A stretch of DNA of 64,000 bases from Pseudarthrobacter phenanthrenivorans Sphe3 (GTDB taxonomy: Bacteria > Actinomycetota > Actinomycetes > Actinomycetales > Micrococcaceae). The notes beneath the pieces are model-generated. The model worked only from the letters and a program-made list of their open reading frames with translations. It was not told where the DNA came from and did no database searches. Position 1 is the stretch's first letter. Each line of letters begins with the position of its first letter. Below, one piece after another: positions 54,884 through 62,979 of this stretch. Made by a program: the position numbers and the translations under genes. The DNA lies in assembly GCF_000189535.1 (NCBI RefSeq), contig NC_015145.1, positions 2,170,001-2,234,000 of the forward strand. Direction: 5' to 3'.

Positions 54884-54917
54884 CCACAGGTCCGGAGTCT
54901 TCAGACCGGACCTGTGG
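54884..54917 (-). terminator. Hairpin after the PaaK-like gene
   Basis: Perfect 12-bp arms CCACAGGTCCGG / CCGGACCTGTGG with a 10-base loop lie 49 bases past the ligase stop. The 348-base region 54618-54965 holds this hairpin and otherwise no feature I can support. Confidence 0.6.
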
Positions 54918-54965
54918 CTGGCAGATTTCCAGTGGGGCCCGGCTGCTGATTCCTACTCCTGGTGC

Positions 54966-56321
54966 TCAGTGCCCCAACCGGCGAACGTAGGGGGCCTTTC
55001 CCAGGCGTGTCCGTTCCAGCCGGTCCACCACTGCCACGTCCACGGAGGTCTCCACCACCCCTGCTTCCGCAAGGGCGGCCTCCACGGCCGTCCGCACTCC
55101 TTCAACTGTGCTGCCCGCCGCAAGGCCAGCAAGGAGAACCCGCAGCCTGCCAGGTTCCTGGACCACCTGCCAACCGCCGGCTGACTGCTGGTCCAGGACG
55201 TGGTGGAACACAATGGGATGGACGGTGGCCGTTCCCCCTTTTCCGGGCAGGGTCAGCACATCCTCGAGCCGCCCCTCGATGTCCTGCAGCAGGGTGAACG
55301 ACCGGCCGCAGGCGCAGCCGCGTCCACCCAGCGTCACGCTGTCCGAAATCTCGTAGCGGATGAGCGGCAGCGTACGCGAAAACAGGACAGTGACCAGGAG
55401 CTTTGCCGCGGTGGTGCCCTGCGGAACCGGCGCCCCGTCCCTGTCTACCGGCTCCACGATGACCAGGTCCTCGTAGAGATGCCGGTTGCGGTACGTGCAG
55501 GGTGAGGCGAGGCCGGCCGTTTCGGTGGCGGCATAGACGTCGAAAGGGGCACTCCCCCACGCCTTTTCCATCTCCCGGGCGGCCAGGGGCGTCAGCACCT
55601 CGGAAGCCGACATGACAGCCTGCGGCGAAATCTGCAGCCGCCCTGCCAGCTGCTCGGCCGCCAGCGGACGAAGTGCCGACGCATAGCCCACCAAGGCTCT
55701 GGGCTGGAACCCGTTCAGTTCGGCCACGGTCTGGGCAATTGGTGCCGTCACGTCCAGGCGGATGGTGGGGACGAGCCCGGAGCGCAGTGAAGCACCCACG
55801 ACGGCCGACTGGTGCGTGGGCACCCGGGAGCTGACGAGGGCTACCTTCAGTGGGCGGCCCACGCCCGCCGGGATTCCGGCCCAATCGTTGGCGCGGGCGT
55901 AGGAGGCCAGCACCGTGGCCCATTCGGAGCGGTTCCAGGCGAACGTTCCCCTCGGTCCTGCCGTCCCGGCGGTGGCAGCTACCCACCAGCGGCCGCGCCA
56001 CGGCAGGCCCGGATCGCCGTCGTGCTCCGCGAGGTCCCGGAGATGCTGCTCAAGTTCCGCCAGGCGCAGTCCGGGGGCGGTCACGGCCTCGTCGAAATGC
56101 TTCATGAGTGCCGCTTTGGTCACAGGGGGCAGCTGCTCAAGGGGCGCATCGTGGAGGCCTGCGTGGTGACGCCGGTAGAACTCGGATCCCGCATACGCCG
56201 CGCGCCGCAGTTCCTTCAGGGCCTGTTCCTGATGGGCGGCTATCCGGGCGGCGTCCCACCGGTCCCGCCGCCGCCAGGCAGCGCGAAGGAACAGCACCCG
56301 GGAAACGAGGCGGAGGTCCAT
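54966..56321 (-). CDS. PaaK-like AMP-forming ligase
   Basis: A 451-residue member of the phenylacetate-CoA ligase/coenzyme F390 synthetase branch of the ANL superfamily. Motifs: EFYRRHHAGLHDAPLEQLPP with VTKAALMKHFDE, the phosphate loop TAGTAGPRGTFAWNRSEW (usual SSGTTGxP replaced by TAGTAGP), YAATETAGLASPC (adenine-binding ATE), and RYEISDSV with GRLEDVL. No phenylacetate pathway genes are near. A Cys pair (CACG) matches F390 synthetase-like relatives. The substrate is unknown and its placement among stress genes is unusual. Confidence 0.82.
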   Translation of the reverse strand: MDLRLVSRVLFLRAAWRRRDRWDAARIAAHQEQALKELRRAAYAGSEFYRRHHAGLHDAPLEQLPPVTKAALMKHFDEAVTAPGLRLAELEQHLRDLAEHDGDPGLPWRGRWWVAATAGTAGPRGTFAWNRSEWATVLASYARANDWAGIPAGVGRPLKVALVSSRVPTHQSAVVGASLRSGLVPTIRLDVTAPIAQTVAELNGFQPRALVGYASALRPLAAEQLAGRLQISPQAVMSASEVLTPLAAREMEKAWGSAPFDVYAATETAGLASPCTYRNRHLYEDLVIVEPVDRDGAPVPQGTTAAKLLVTVLFSRTLPLIRYEISDSVTLGGRGCACGRSFTLLQDIEGRLEDVLTLPGKGGTATVHPIVFHHVLDQQSAGGWQVVQEPGRLRVLLAGLAAGSTVEGVRTAVEAALAEAGVVETSVDVAVVDRLERTRLGKAPYVRRLGH

Positions 56322-56352
56322 GGCGATCGGCCCGGCAGGGGCGGCAAGCCGG

Positions 56353-56613
56353 TCAGGCGCCCCGGGCGCGGCGAAGGGCAGTGAGGCGCGCCGTGTACTC
56401 GCTCTCGTCGATTTCACCGCGGGCAAACCGTTCCGCCAGCAGTTCCTCCGCGCCGCCAATGCTGTGGCCGCTGCCGCTGTTCCTGCGGCTGCTTCCGGAC
56501 ATCGAGCGGGCGAAGACGACGATGGCGGCAATGATCGCGCCCCAGAACAGAATGAAGCTCAACACCATAAGGATGTATCCCCAGGCGCCCATGTTGCCGT
56601 CCCAAAACATCAT
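56353..56613 (-). CDS. SHOCT domain membrane protein
   Basis: An 86-residue protein with one membrane helix (GYILMVLSFILFWGAIIAAI) and a C-terminal SHOCT segment AEELLAERFARGEIDESEYT. Two adjacent ATG codons (56613, 56610) follow a GGGGAAGGGG site. SHOCT domains often end short membrane or adaptor proteins; function unknown. It lies 31 bases upstream of the PaaK-like gene on the same strand, so the two may form an operon. A weak DosR-like site (56685-56699) lies ahead. Confidence 0.82.
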   Translation of the reverse strand: MMFWDGNMGAWGYILMVLSFILFWGAIIAAIVVFARSMSGSSRRNSGSGHSIGGAEELLAERFARGEIDESEYTARLTALRRARGA

Positions 56614-56799
56614 TGCCGACCCCTTCCCCCGACCCATTGCCGCGGGTGTTCCCTGACTATCCCGCCACCCGGGCCCGCTCGCCAGAGTCTTTCGTCCCCT
56701 GGGATGCGGTTTTGTCCTGCCCGCGCCAGCCGTGAAAGGATCCGCCGCCGCACGCATGGATCAGGGAAGCAGCCGCCCGGAGCGGGCGCAGTTGCCGGC

Positions 56800-57231
56800 T
56801 CAGCGCTCCAGGTCGTCGGGTTCGAACTCGCTGAGCGGGGAACCGCCAAAGTTCTCCGTATCGTCACTGCCTTCGGACTCGTCCCCGGTGGGGTCTTCAC
56901 CGAAATCCACGTCAGCAACAGCCTCACCCAGGGTGGGCGTCACCGGGGCGTCCCCAGGCGCCCCGGATTCATAGCGTGCCTGGGCAGCTTCGTCCCGGAA
57001 GGTCTGGTCGCTAATGAAGTCCTCCTCTTCTCCGGAAACTGCCTCGTCCTGGAGCAGCGGGTCTTCCTGCCAGCGGTCCGGGTTGTTCTCTGCGGCGCCG
57101 GGGTAGCTGTCCGGCTCGCCTTTGACGGGGTCGAGCTCAAGGGAGGACGCCGCACCGGGCGCCTCGTCCAGGAGCACGTCGTCATCCTGGACAACTTCCA
57201 GCTCGTCGTCGGGGAGGTTCTGTTCGGTCAT
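56800..57231 (-). CDS. DUF5709 acidic protein
   Basis: A 143-residue, very acidic protein starting MTEQNLPDDELEVVQDDD. It shows the DUF5709 pattern (DPLLQDEAV, then TFRDEAAQARYESG and PTLGEAVADVDFG). Likely unfolded in part. Function unknown; related proteins occur with stress genes in actinobacteria. AAGG-AAAGG ribosome region precedes the ATG, and the TAAGCA motif lies 39-51 bases upstream. Confidence 0.75.
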   Translation of the reverse strand: MTEQNLPDDELEVVQDDDVLLDEAPGAASSLELDPVKGEPDSYPGAAENNPDRWQEDPLLQDEAVSGEEEDFISDQTFRDEAAQARYESGAPGDAPVTPTLGEAVADVDFGEDPTGDESEGSDDTENFGGSPLSEFEPDDLER

Positions 57232-57269
57232 GATGATGCCTTTCCCTTGGTCAGCCGTGCGAACAATAG

Positions 57270-57282
57270 TAAGCATACTGAG
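57270..57282. promoter_or_regulatory. Motif TAAGCATACTGAG before the DUF5709 gene
   Basis: Thirteen-base sequence 39 bases before the ATG, related to the sites at 46233 and 54278. Confidence 0.4.
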
Positions 57283-57297
57283 CAAGTGGTGGGGGCG

Positions 57298-58140
57298 CTA
57301 ACTTCTTCGCTCCGCGGCCTGGTACTCTCCCGCGCCGGCCGGACCGGGTTCGCCGTCCACCTGGAGCCACCGCAGGTGCACGGCTCCGAGGACAAGGAAG
57401 AGCAGTGACAGGACCAGCCAGGACCAGAAGGCTGCCGGGTCGAACTGTCCGCCGAACAACTGCTTTGCGGGCTCAGCCGCCGCCAGGGGCAGGATCAGCG
57501 TAAAACCCAGAACGTAGGCGGCAGGCAGCAGCAGGAGCCCCTGCTTCCTCCGACGGAAAGCGGAAACAGCCAGGATAAGGAACGCCGGCATGATGAGGCA
57601 CAGGTCAAGGATGAACACCGAATAGATCGTCTCGATCTTCTCCCGGGCCGCCATCAGCGGCAGCAGCATGCCGATCCACAGCGGGTAGAACATCAGGGGC
57701 TGCAGCAGCGCCCCGGACGCTGATGCAAGCCGGACACGCTTTGGCAGGTTCACCCGGCCTGTTCTCCTGGACAAGGCAAGGGCCTGGTACACCAGGGCCC
57801 AAAAAGCTGCCGCGAAGATGGCCATGTAGACCAGGTAGAGCCCGTTGTAGACCCGCTCGATGACGTAGATGCCGTAGGCATAGGCGAGGTATCCCAGCAG
57901 CCCAAGAGCCACCAGTTCGAGCTTCGGGCGGAAGGTCCTTGCTGCCCATGCCACATACAACAGGACGACGGCGGCCGCCACGGACATCGCGTCCTGGGAG
58001 TAGGTCCCGGGAAGGTAGGGCTCCTCCACAAGTCCGTCGTAGAGGGCCGGGTCAGCGACGCCAAGTCCGGCTGCACCAAGCGTCAGCAGTGCCGCGACGG
58101 CCCAGACGGCGCGCCGTGCGGTAGAGCCATGTTCCGTCAT
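57298..58140 (-). CDS. Membrane protein of unknown function, eight-helix type
   Basis: A 280-residue integral membrane protein starting MTEHGSTARRAVWAVAALLT with about seven to eight helices, among them YLAYAYGIYVIERVYNGLYL, LVYMAIFAAAFWALVYQALA, FYPLWIGMLLPLMAA and FWSWLVLSLLFLVLGAVHLR. No transporter signature is seen. It is divergent from the universal stress protein gene, and two DosR-like boxes lie in the shared promoter region. Confidence 0.75.
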   Translation of the reverse strand: MTEHGSTARRAVWAVAALLTLGAAGLGVADPALYDGLVEEPYLPGTYSQDAMSVAAAVVLLYVAWAARTFRPKLELVALGLLGYLAYAYGIYVIERVYNGLYLVYMAIFAAAFWALVYQALALSRRTGRVNLPKRVRLASASGALLQPLMFYPLWIGMLLPLMAAREKIETIYSVFILDLCLIMPAFLILAVSAFRRRKQGLLLLPAAYVLGFTLILPLAAAEPAKQLFGGQFDPAAFWSWLVLSLLFLVLGAVHLRWLQVDGEPGPAGAGEYQAAERRS

Positions 58141-58203
58141 TATCCGTTTCCTCCGATTGCTCCGCCCCACGGTCAGCGTCCCACGCGGCCAGGTCCTGCC
58201 ACA

Positions 58204-58218
58204 GGGCCCAAGGTCCCC
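58204..58218. promoter_or_regulatory. DosR/DevR-like box
   Basis: On the minus strand GGGACCTTGGGCCCT fits the mycobacterial GGGACTTNNGNCCCT consensus with one mismatch. It is 64 bases before the membrane-protein ATG at 58140. Confidence 0.6.
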
Positions 58219-58242
58219 ACCCCGCTGCCGTCCAGGGGGACC

Positions 58243-58257
58243 GTGACTTTTGGCCCT
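58243..58257. promoter_or_regulatory. DosR/DevR-like box
   Basis: GTGACTTTTGGCCCT fits GGGACTTNNGNCCCT with one mismatch. It lies 124 bases before the universal stress protein start and 103 before the divergent membrane gene. Confidence 0.65.
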
Positions 58258-58380
58258 ACAAACTGCAGGGGACGGACGCCAGTCTTGTACAGCAGGGAGA
58301 CCCCTGAATGCCGAGGGGTGCCGATCCGCGGGTTCCTAACGCCCTGTCGACCCGCCAGAGAAGAACCAGGAAGCCCGGCC

Positions 58381-59247
58381 ATGACAACTCGCAAACCAAT
58401 CGCCGTCGCCACCAACGACTCCCCGCAGAGCCAGGCGGCGGTGCTCTGGGCAGCGCGCCGGGCGGAACGCGCCGGCGTGCCGCTGGTGATCCTCCATGTG
58501 GTGGATGACCGGTGGGTCGCCGAACCCTATCCCTGGATCGGCGTCCTCGAGGAGGCCGGCGACCGTCTCCTCCAGACCGCCGCCGGACGTGTCCGGGACG
58601 CGTTCCCCATCACCATCACCACCAGGCTCCTCACTGGAAGCATTGGCGGTTCACTGGCGAAGTACTCGGGCAAAACGTCCATGCTGGTGATTGGCTCCGG
58701 CACAGGCCACCTTGGCGGTTCGCTGGCCGACCGGGCACTCCAGGTTGCCGCCTCCGCCAAAGTCCCCGTCGCCGTCGTCGGAACCCAGGAACTTGGCGGA
58801 CGGTCCGGTGTGGTTGTTGGCGTGGACGGGTCGAAGGAGGCCACCCAGGCCGTCGCCTTCGCGGCAGCGGAGGCGGACCGGGAAGATGACGAACTGACCG
58901 TGGTCTATGCCATCAGCGCTCCTGACCGGGTTGCCGATGCGGGCCTGAGCTCCGCCAGCCTCGCCGAGCTCATTACCGAAGAGGAACGGCTGGTCCTCGC
59001 GGAAACCGTCGCCGGGCTCAAGGAGGACTACCCGGGCCTGCGGGTGAACCAGGTGCTGGAGACCGAAAGGGGCCCTGTGGAAGCGCTGGTTGATGCCGCC
59101 CTCCACGCCCGGATGCTCGTGGTGGGTAGCCGGGGCCGCGGCGCCATCAAACGGCTCCTGCTCGGCTCCACAGCCCACGGGGTACTCAAGCACCTGCCGT
59201 GCCCCACCGTCATTACGCGGATCCAGGCCGTCAAGAACAAGGTTTGA
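58381..59247 (+). CDS. Universal stress protein, tandem UspA domains
   Basis: A 288-residue protein with two Usp modules. The first (residues 4-140) starts KPIAVATNDSPQSQAAVLWA and has a degenerate nucleotide loop IGSGTGHLGGSLADRALQVA. The second begins GVVVGVDGSKEATQAVAFAA and has the intact ATP motif GSRGRGAIKRLLLGSTAHGV (G-2x-G-9x-GS). The layout matches mycobacterial tandem Usps of the DosR regulon. The DosR-like boxes upstream agree with dormancy-type control. Confidence 0.95.
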   Translation: MTTRKPIAVATNDSPQSQAAVLWAARRAERAGVPLVILHVVDDRWVAEPYPWIGVLEEAGDRLLQTAAGRVRDAFPITITTRLLTGSIGGSLAKYSGKTSMLVIGSGTGHLGGSLADRALQVAASAKVPVAVVGTQELGGRSGVVVGVDGSKEATQAVAFAAAEADREDDELTVVYAISAPDRVADAGLSSASLAELITEEERLVLAETVAGLKEDYPGLRVNQVLETERGPVEALVDAALHARMLVVGSRGRGAIKRLLLGSTAHGVLKHLPCPTVITRIQAVKNKV

Positions 59248-59320
59248 ATCCGGCCCGTGGCACTGCCCCCAAGGCTGCGCCACGCCGTACTGCCCCTACT
59301 CCTACTTCCGGGTTGGCATC

Positions 59321-60913
59321 ATGAAAAAGACCGCTTCAGTAATAATGCTCGTCCTCGGGATCCTCATCTCGCTGGTTGGGCTGGCTACCTTGGCCGGAGG
59401 TGTGGCTGCATCCGTGGTGGGCTCCGCCCAGGGCGACGGCTACATCACCTCGGGCACCGCCCGGCTTTCCGTGGGATCTCACGCCCTCACCACACCGAGG
59501 CTTGACGCCGTGGGCGAGGGCGTCCCGCCCCGCCTGCCATTCGACGTCGGGACGCTCAGGTTGAAAGCCTCGTCCGTGGATCCCGGTAAGGAGATTTTCA
59601 TAGGCATTGCCCCGCAGGACGACGTCGAGCGGTACCTTTCAGGTGTGCACCACTCGGAACTGCTTGAGGTGGACAGCCGGCCGTTCCGGGCAGAATATCG
59701 TGACATTCCCGGTACCAACACGCCCTCACCTCCGGCCGGGCAGGACTTCTGGAGCGCCTCCGTCTCCGGGCCGGGCGAACAGGAGCTCACGTGGGATCTT
59801 GCCGCCGGCAGCTGGGCCATCGTCATCATGAACGCGGACGCCAGCCTTGGTGTTGATACCCAGGTCCAGGTTGGTTTCCGTTCCGACCTGATCCGGCCGG
59901 CGGCAACAGGACTGCTGGTTGGAGGGGCTGTGGCCCTTGCCATCGGGATTCCCCTGCTGATCCTGGGAGCGGTGGGACTGGGCAGGCATACAGGGCCGCA
60001 CTCCCAGGGACCGGGAGCACCGCCCCCGGGTAGTGTTCCCCCGCCAGGCTATCCTTCGCCCGGCTATACGGCACCAGACTACCCGGCGCCCGGCTACCAG
60101 CAGCCCGGCTACCCGGCGCCCGGCTACCAGCAGCCCCAGCCACCCGCCCAGCACCGTTCCGCTGAAGCGGCCGACCGTGCCCCCTACCCGGCCCGGCTCT
60201 CCGGAGAGCTGGATCCCGCCCTTTCGCGGGCAATGTGGCTGGTGAAGTGGCTCCTGGCCATTCCGCATTTCATCGTGCTTGTTTTCCTGTGGTTCGCGTT
60301 CATTGTGGCCACGATCGTCGCCGGATTCGCCATCCTGTTCACGGGACGGTATCCGCGGGCACTGTTCGACTTCAACGTCGGGGTGATGCGCTGGAACTGG
60401 AGGGTGGCTTTCTACGCGTACGCCGCAGCAGGCACGGACCTCTACCCGCCTTTCACGCTGCGCCGCACCAACTATCCGGCCGACTTCGAAGTGGACTACC
60501 CTGAACGGCTTTCCCGCGGTCTGGTCCTGGTGAAATGGTGGCTCCTGTCCTTCCCGCATCTGCTCATCGTTGCTGCGCTCGCCGGGACAACGTGGACCTG
60601 GCAGGCAGAAACCGATGACCTGGGCACCACCTATGAACGCGGAACGGGCCTGTCCCTGCTGGGGCTGCTGGTCCTGGTGGCCGTGGTGGCCCTGCTGTTC
60701 ACCGGGCGCTATATACGGCCGCTGTTCGACCTGATCCTGGGCATCAACCGCTGGATCTACCGCGTCATGACGTACACCGCCCTGCTGCGGGACGAATATC
60801 CGCCCTTCCGGCTGGACCAGGGCCCGGCCGATCACCCGCGCCCGCTGGAAGAGGCACCGCAAGAGGCAGCCCCTTCAAACGCCGAACCACAACCCGGACC
60901 TGCTAACCCCTGA
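59321..60913 (+). CDS. DUF4389 membrane protein with exported N-terminal domain
   Basis: A 530-residue protein. Residues 1-33 form a signal-anchor helix (VIMLVLGILISLVGLATLAG); 34-190 are an extracytoplasmic beta domain (GTLRLKASSVDPGKEIFIGI; SGPGEQELTWDLAAGSWAIV); a helix near 195-215; then a Pro/Gly/Tyr-rich linker with repeats (PGYPSPGYTAPDYPAPGYQQ). The C-terminal half has two DUF4389 modules (WLVKWLLAIPHFIVLVFLWF, LFTGRYPRALFDFNVGVMRW and LVKWWLLSFPHLLIVAALAG, LFTGRYIRPLFDLILGINRW). It follows the Usp gene by 73 bases. Function unknown. Confidence 0.87.
   Translation: MKKTASVIMLVLGILISLVGLATLAGGVAASVVGSAQGDGYITSGTARLSVGSHALTTPRLDAVGEGVPPRLPFDVGTLRLKASSVDPGKEIFIGIAPQDDVERYLSGVHHSELLEVDSRPFRAEYRDIPGTNTPSPPAGQDFWSASVSGPGEQELTWDLAAGSWAIVIMNADASLGVDTQVQVGFRSDLIRPAATGLLVGGAVALAIGIPLLILGAVGLGRHTGPHSQGPGAPPPGSVPPPGYPSPGYTAPDYPAPGYQQPGYPAPGYQQPQPPAQHRSAEAADRAPYPARLSGELDPALSRAMWLVKWLLAIPHFIVLVFLWFAFIVATIVAGFAILFTGRYPRALFDFNVGVMRWNWRVAFYAYAAAGTDLYPPFTLRRTNYPADFEVDYPERLSRGLVLVKWWLLSFPHLLIVAALAGTTWTWQAETDDLGTTYERGTGLSLLGLLVLVAVVALLFTGRYIRPLFDLILGINRWIYRVMTYTALLRDEYPPFRLDQGPADHPRPLEEAPQEAAPSNAEPQPGPANP
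60081..60135. repeat. 30-base direct repeat in the PGYQQ linker
   Basis: A 30-base unit at 60081-60110 is followed at once by an almost complete second copy (60111-60135). It encodes YPAPGYQQPG repeats and is a likely site of length change by slippage. Confidence 0.8.
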
Positions 60914-61370
60914 CCGGACGCCACCCTGAGTGCCAGAAGGAACGCGGATAATCCCTGGCCAGCAACCTGGCGAGACCCAGCGCCATCAGCGGGTTCGGGA
61001 GTGTCCACACGCCCAGCGGCGTGATGGCCAGCAGGAAGACGATCGCGCCAAGGAGGCCAAGTTTCACCCCGCGTCCATGGCTGAGGATCAACAGGCCCAC
61101 GGCTATTTCGCCGGACGCCGCCAACAGCCCCACAACCGCCGGCGCAGCAGCCACCACCTGGCCAAAGAACCACGCGTAAAGGGGGATCAGCGGCGCGTCA
61201 GTGCCCATCGCCACGAACATCTCCGGGTTCACGACACTGAGCAGGGCGTTAACCCCCAACGCCATGATGATGAAGAAGATGCCGGCAAAGATGCGTGCGC
61301 CGTTGGGGCGGAGAAAGCAGAAAGCCAGGAAGGCCAGGCAAAACACCAGCCAAGGGATGAGCTGTTCCAT
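60903..61370 (-). CDS. Membrane protein, DoxX-like
   Basis: A 155-residue protein with four hydrophobic helices starting MEQLIPWLVFCLAFLAFCFL. GARIFAGIFFIIMALGVNAL and EIAVGLLILSHGRGVKLGLL recall DoxX/MauE-type small quinone-linked membrane proteins, though the match is weak. Its 3' end overlaps the DUF4389 gene end by 11 bases. It is divergent from the second Usp gene, with a DosR-like box between. Confidence 0.65.
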   Translation of the reverse strand: MEQLIPWLVFCLAFLAFCFLRPNGARIFAGIFFIIMALGVNALLSVVNPEMFVAMGTDAPLIPLYAWFFGQVVAAAPAVVGLLAASGEIAVGLLILSHGRGVKLGLLGAIVFLLAITPLGVWTLPNPLMALGLARLLARDYPRSFWHSGWRPVRG

Positions 61371-61405
61371 GCCTCCACTCAACCCCCGCCGGGCCGGCCG
61401 GTGCA

Positions 61406-61420
61406 GTGACTTTCGGCCCT
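61406..61420. promoter_or_regulatory. DosR/DevR-like box
   Basis: GTGACTTTCGGCCCT fits GGGACTTNNGNCCCT with one mismatch and repeats the 58243 box except at one spacer base. It lies 64 bases before the second Usp start and 36 before the divergent membrane gene. Confidence 0.68.
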
Positions 61421-61483
61421 ACCCCGGGCCGTTGCGTCCGGACATGATTGCCAGTGACCGCACCGGTCACCTGAGGAGTTGAG

Positions 61484-61942
61484 ATGAGTACTGCTGGAGC
61501 ACCATTCGCCCGGATTGTTGTGGGGGTGGACGGATCGGAGGCCTCCATCGAGGCACTGCGTGAGGCCCAACGCCTGGCGGTGCCCCTCGGCGCCAAGGTC
61601 ATGGCCAACGCCTACTGGGATTACCCCCAGGTGTACACCGGCTACGTGATGATGGGCATCGAAGGCTTCGAGGAACGCGCCGGGGAAATCCTCGACGAAG
61701 CGGTGAAAACCGCGTTTGGCGGGGACACGCCGTCGAACGTCATCTCGAACCTGGTCCGCGGCCACCCGCGGGAATCGCTGATTGAAGCCAGCCGCGACGC
61801 CGACATGGTGGTGGTTGGGCGTCGCGGCCATGGCGGCTTCGGCGGGCTGCTGCTGGGCTCCGTGAGTTCTGCCCTGGTGGCGCACGCACATTGCCCGGTC
61901 CTGGTGGTCCACACGCCGGAAGAACGGCCGAAGGACTCGTAG
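61484..61942 (+). CDS. Universal stress protein, single domain
   Basis: A 152-residue UspA protein. RIVVGVDGSEASIEALREAQ opens the fold; the ATP-binding loop is GRRGHGGFGGLLLGSVSSAL (G-2x-G-9x-GS), so it is of the ATP-binding class. A ribosome site (TGAGGAG) precedes the ATG. It shares a DosR-like divergent region with the membrane gene upstream and is followed by the deacetylase gene 32 bases on. Confidence 0.95.
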   Translation: MSTAGAPFARIVVGVDGSEASIEALREAQRLAVPLGAKVMANAYWDYPQVYTGYVMMGIEGFEERAGEILDEAVKTAFGGDTPSNVISNLVRGHPRESLIEASRDADMVVVGRRGHGGFGGLLLGSVSSALVAHAHCPVLVVHTPEERPKDS

Positions 61943-61974
61943 GCAGGCCCGCGCGGGCAGGAAGGTATCAGGCA

Positions 61975-62964
61975 TTGACAACTGCGCTGCAGGGCGGCCG
62001 ACGGCGGGTGGTGGCCCTGGTGGTCGCCCTCGCCCTGCTGGCGCTTGCCATCGGGGTGGCCCTGTTCTTCCGGTCGCCGGGAGCAAGCCCGCCGCCGTCG
62101 GCTGCGACGGGATCTCCGGATTCCTCCAGCAACGCAAGCCCCGGTTCCAGTGCGAGCACCGTGCCCGGCACGGAAACGCCCAGCGCCGCTCCCTCCGTGC
62201 CGCAACCGTCCAACCCCGCAACGGAAACACCGGAAGCCGGCCAGAACCCGGTGCAGCCGCCGGTCACGGTGCCGCCTGTCCCGGAGCCACCGGCGGAACC
62301 GCCTCCACCGCCCGCGGCACCCTTCCCCGCGTCGCTTCGGGGCCAGGACCTCACGGTCATTCCGGGTGCCGGCCGGGTGGTGGCGCTGACTTTCGACGCC
62401 GGCGCCAACGGTGCGGGCCTGCCAAAGATCCTGTCCGCCCTGTCCGCGAGGGGAGTTCCTGGCACCTTCTTCCTGACCGGGAACTGGGCGGAGGCAAACC
62501 CGGACGGAGTACGGCAGATTGTGTCCGCCGGCCACCGGGTGGCCAACCACTCCATGACGCATCCCGGTTTTACTGGCCTCAGTGATGCCCAGATCGGCCA
62601 GCAGGTCCGCGGGGCAGAGCAGGTCATCCTGGCAGCCGGAGCCGACCCCAGGCCGTTGTTCCGCTTCCCCTTCGGAGAACGCGATGCCCGCACCATCGCT
62701 GCCGTGAACAACGCCGGCTACGTGGCGGTCCGCTGGACGGTGGACACGCTGGGCTGGAAGGGTACCAGCGGCGGCGTCAGCGTGCAGGTGGTCGCCGACC
62801 GGACGCTGGCCGGCCTGCAGCCGGGTGAAATCGTCCTCATGCACATTGGCTCAAATCCCGACGACGGCACGACTTTGGATGCCGACGCCCTGCCCGCCAT
62901 CATCGACCGGATCAGCGCCGCGGGGTACGGGTTCGTCACCCTCGATACGCTGCTGGCCCCATAG
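61975..62964 (+). CDS. Polysaccharide deacetylase (NodB/CE4 family), membrane-anchored
   Basis: A 329-residue protein; TTG start chosen for GGAAGG upstream. A membrane helix (VVALVVALALLALAIGVALF) and a long Ser/Pro/Thr-rich linker lead to the NodB domain from about residue 130: VVALTFDAGANGAGLPKILS, GTFFLTGNWAEANPDGVRQI, NHSMTHPGFTGLSDAQIG (HSxxHP metal ligands), RFPFGERDARTIAAVNNAGY and EIVLMHIGSN. In motif 1 the second Asp of the usual FDDG is Ala. It probably acts on wall polysaccharide outside the cell. Confidence 0.9.
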   Translation: MTTALQGGRRRVVALVVALALLALAIGVALFFRSPGASPPPSAATGSPDSSSNASPGSSASTVPGTETPSAAPSVPQPSNPATETPEAGQNPVQPPVTVPPVPEPPAEPPPPPAAPFPASLRGQDLTVIPGAGRVVALTFDAGANGAGLPKILSALSARGVPGTFFLTGNWAEANPDGVRQIVSAGHRVANHSMTHPGFTGLSDAQIGQQVRGAEQVILAAGADPRPLFRFPFGERDARTIAAVNNAGYVAVRWTVDTLGWKGTSGGVSVQVVADRTLAGLQPGEIVLMHIGSNPDDGTTLDADALPAIIDRISAAGYGFVTLDTLLAP

Positions 62965-62979
62965 ACAAGAAGGGCCACC

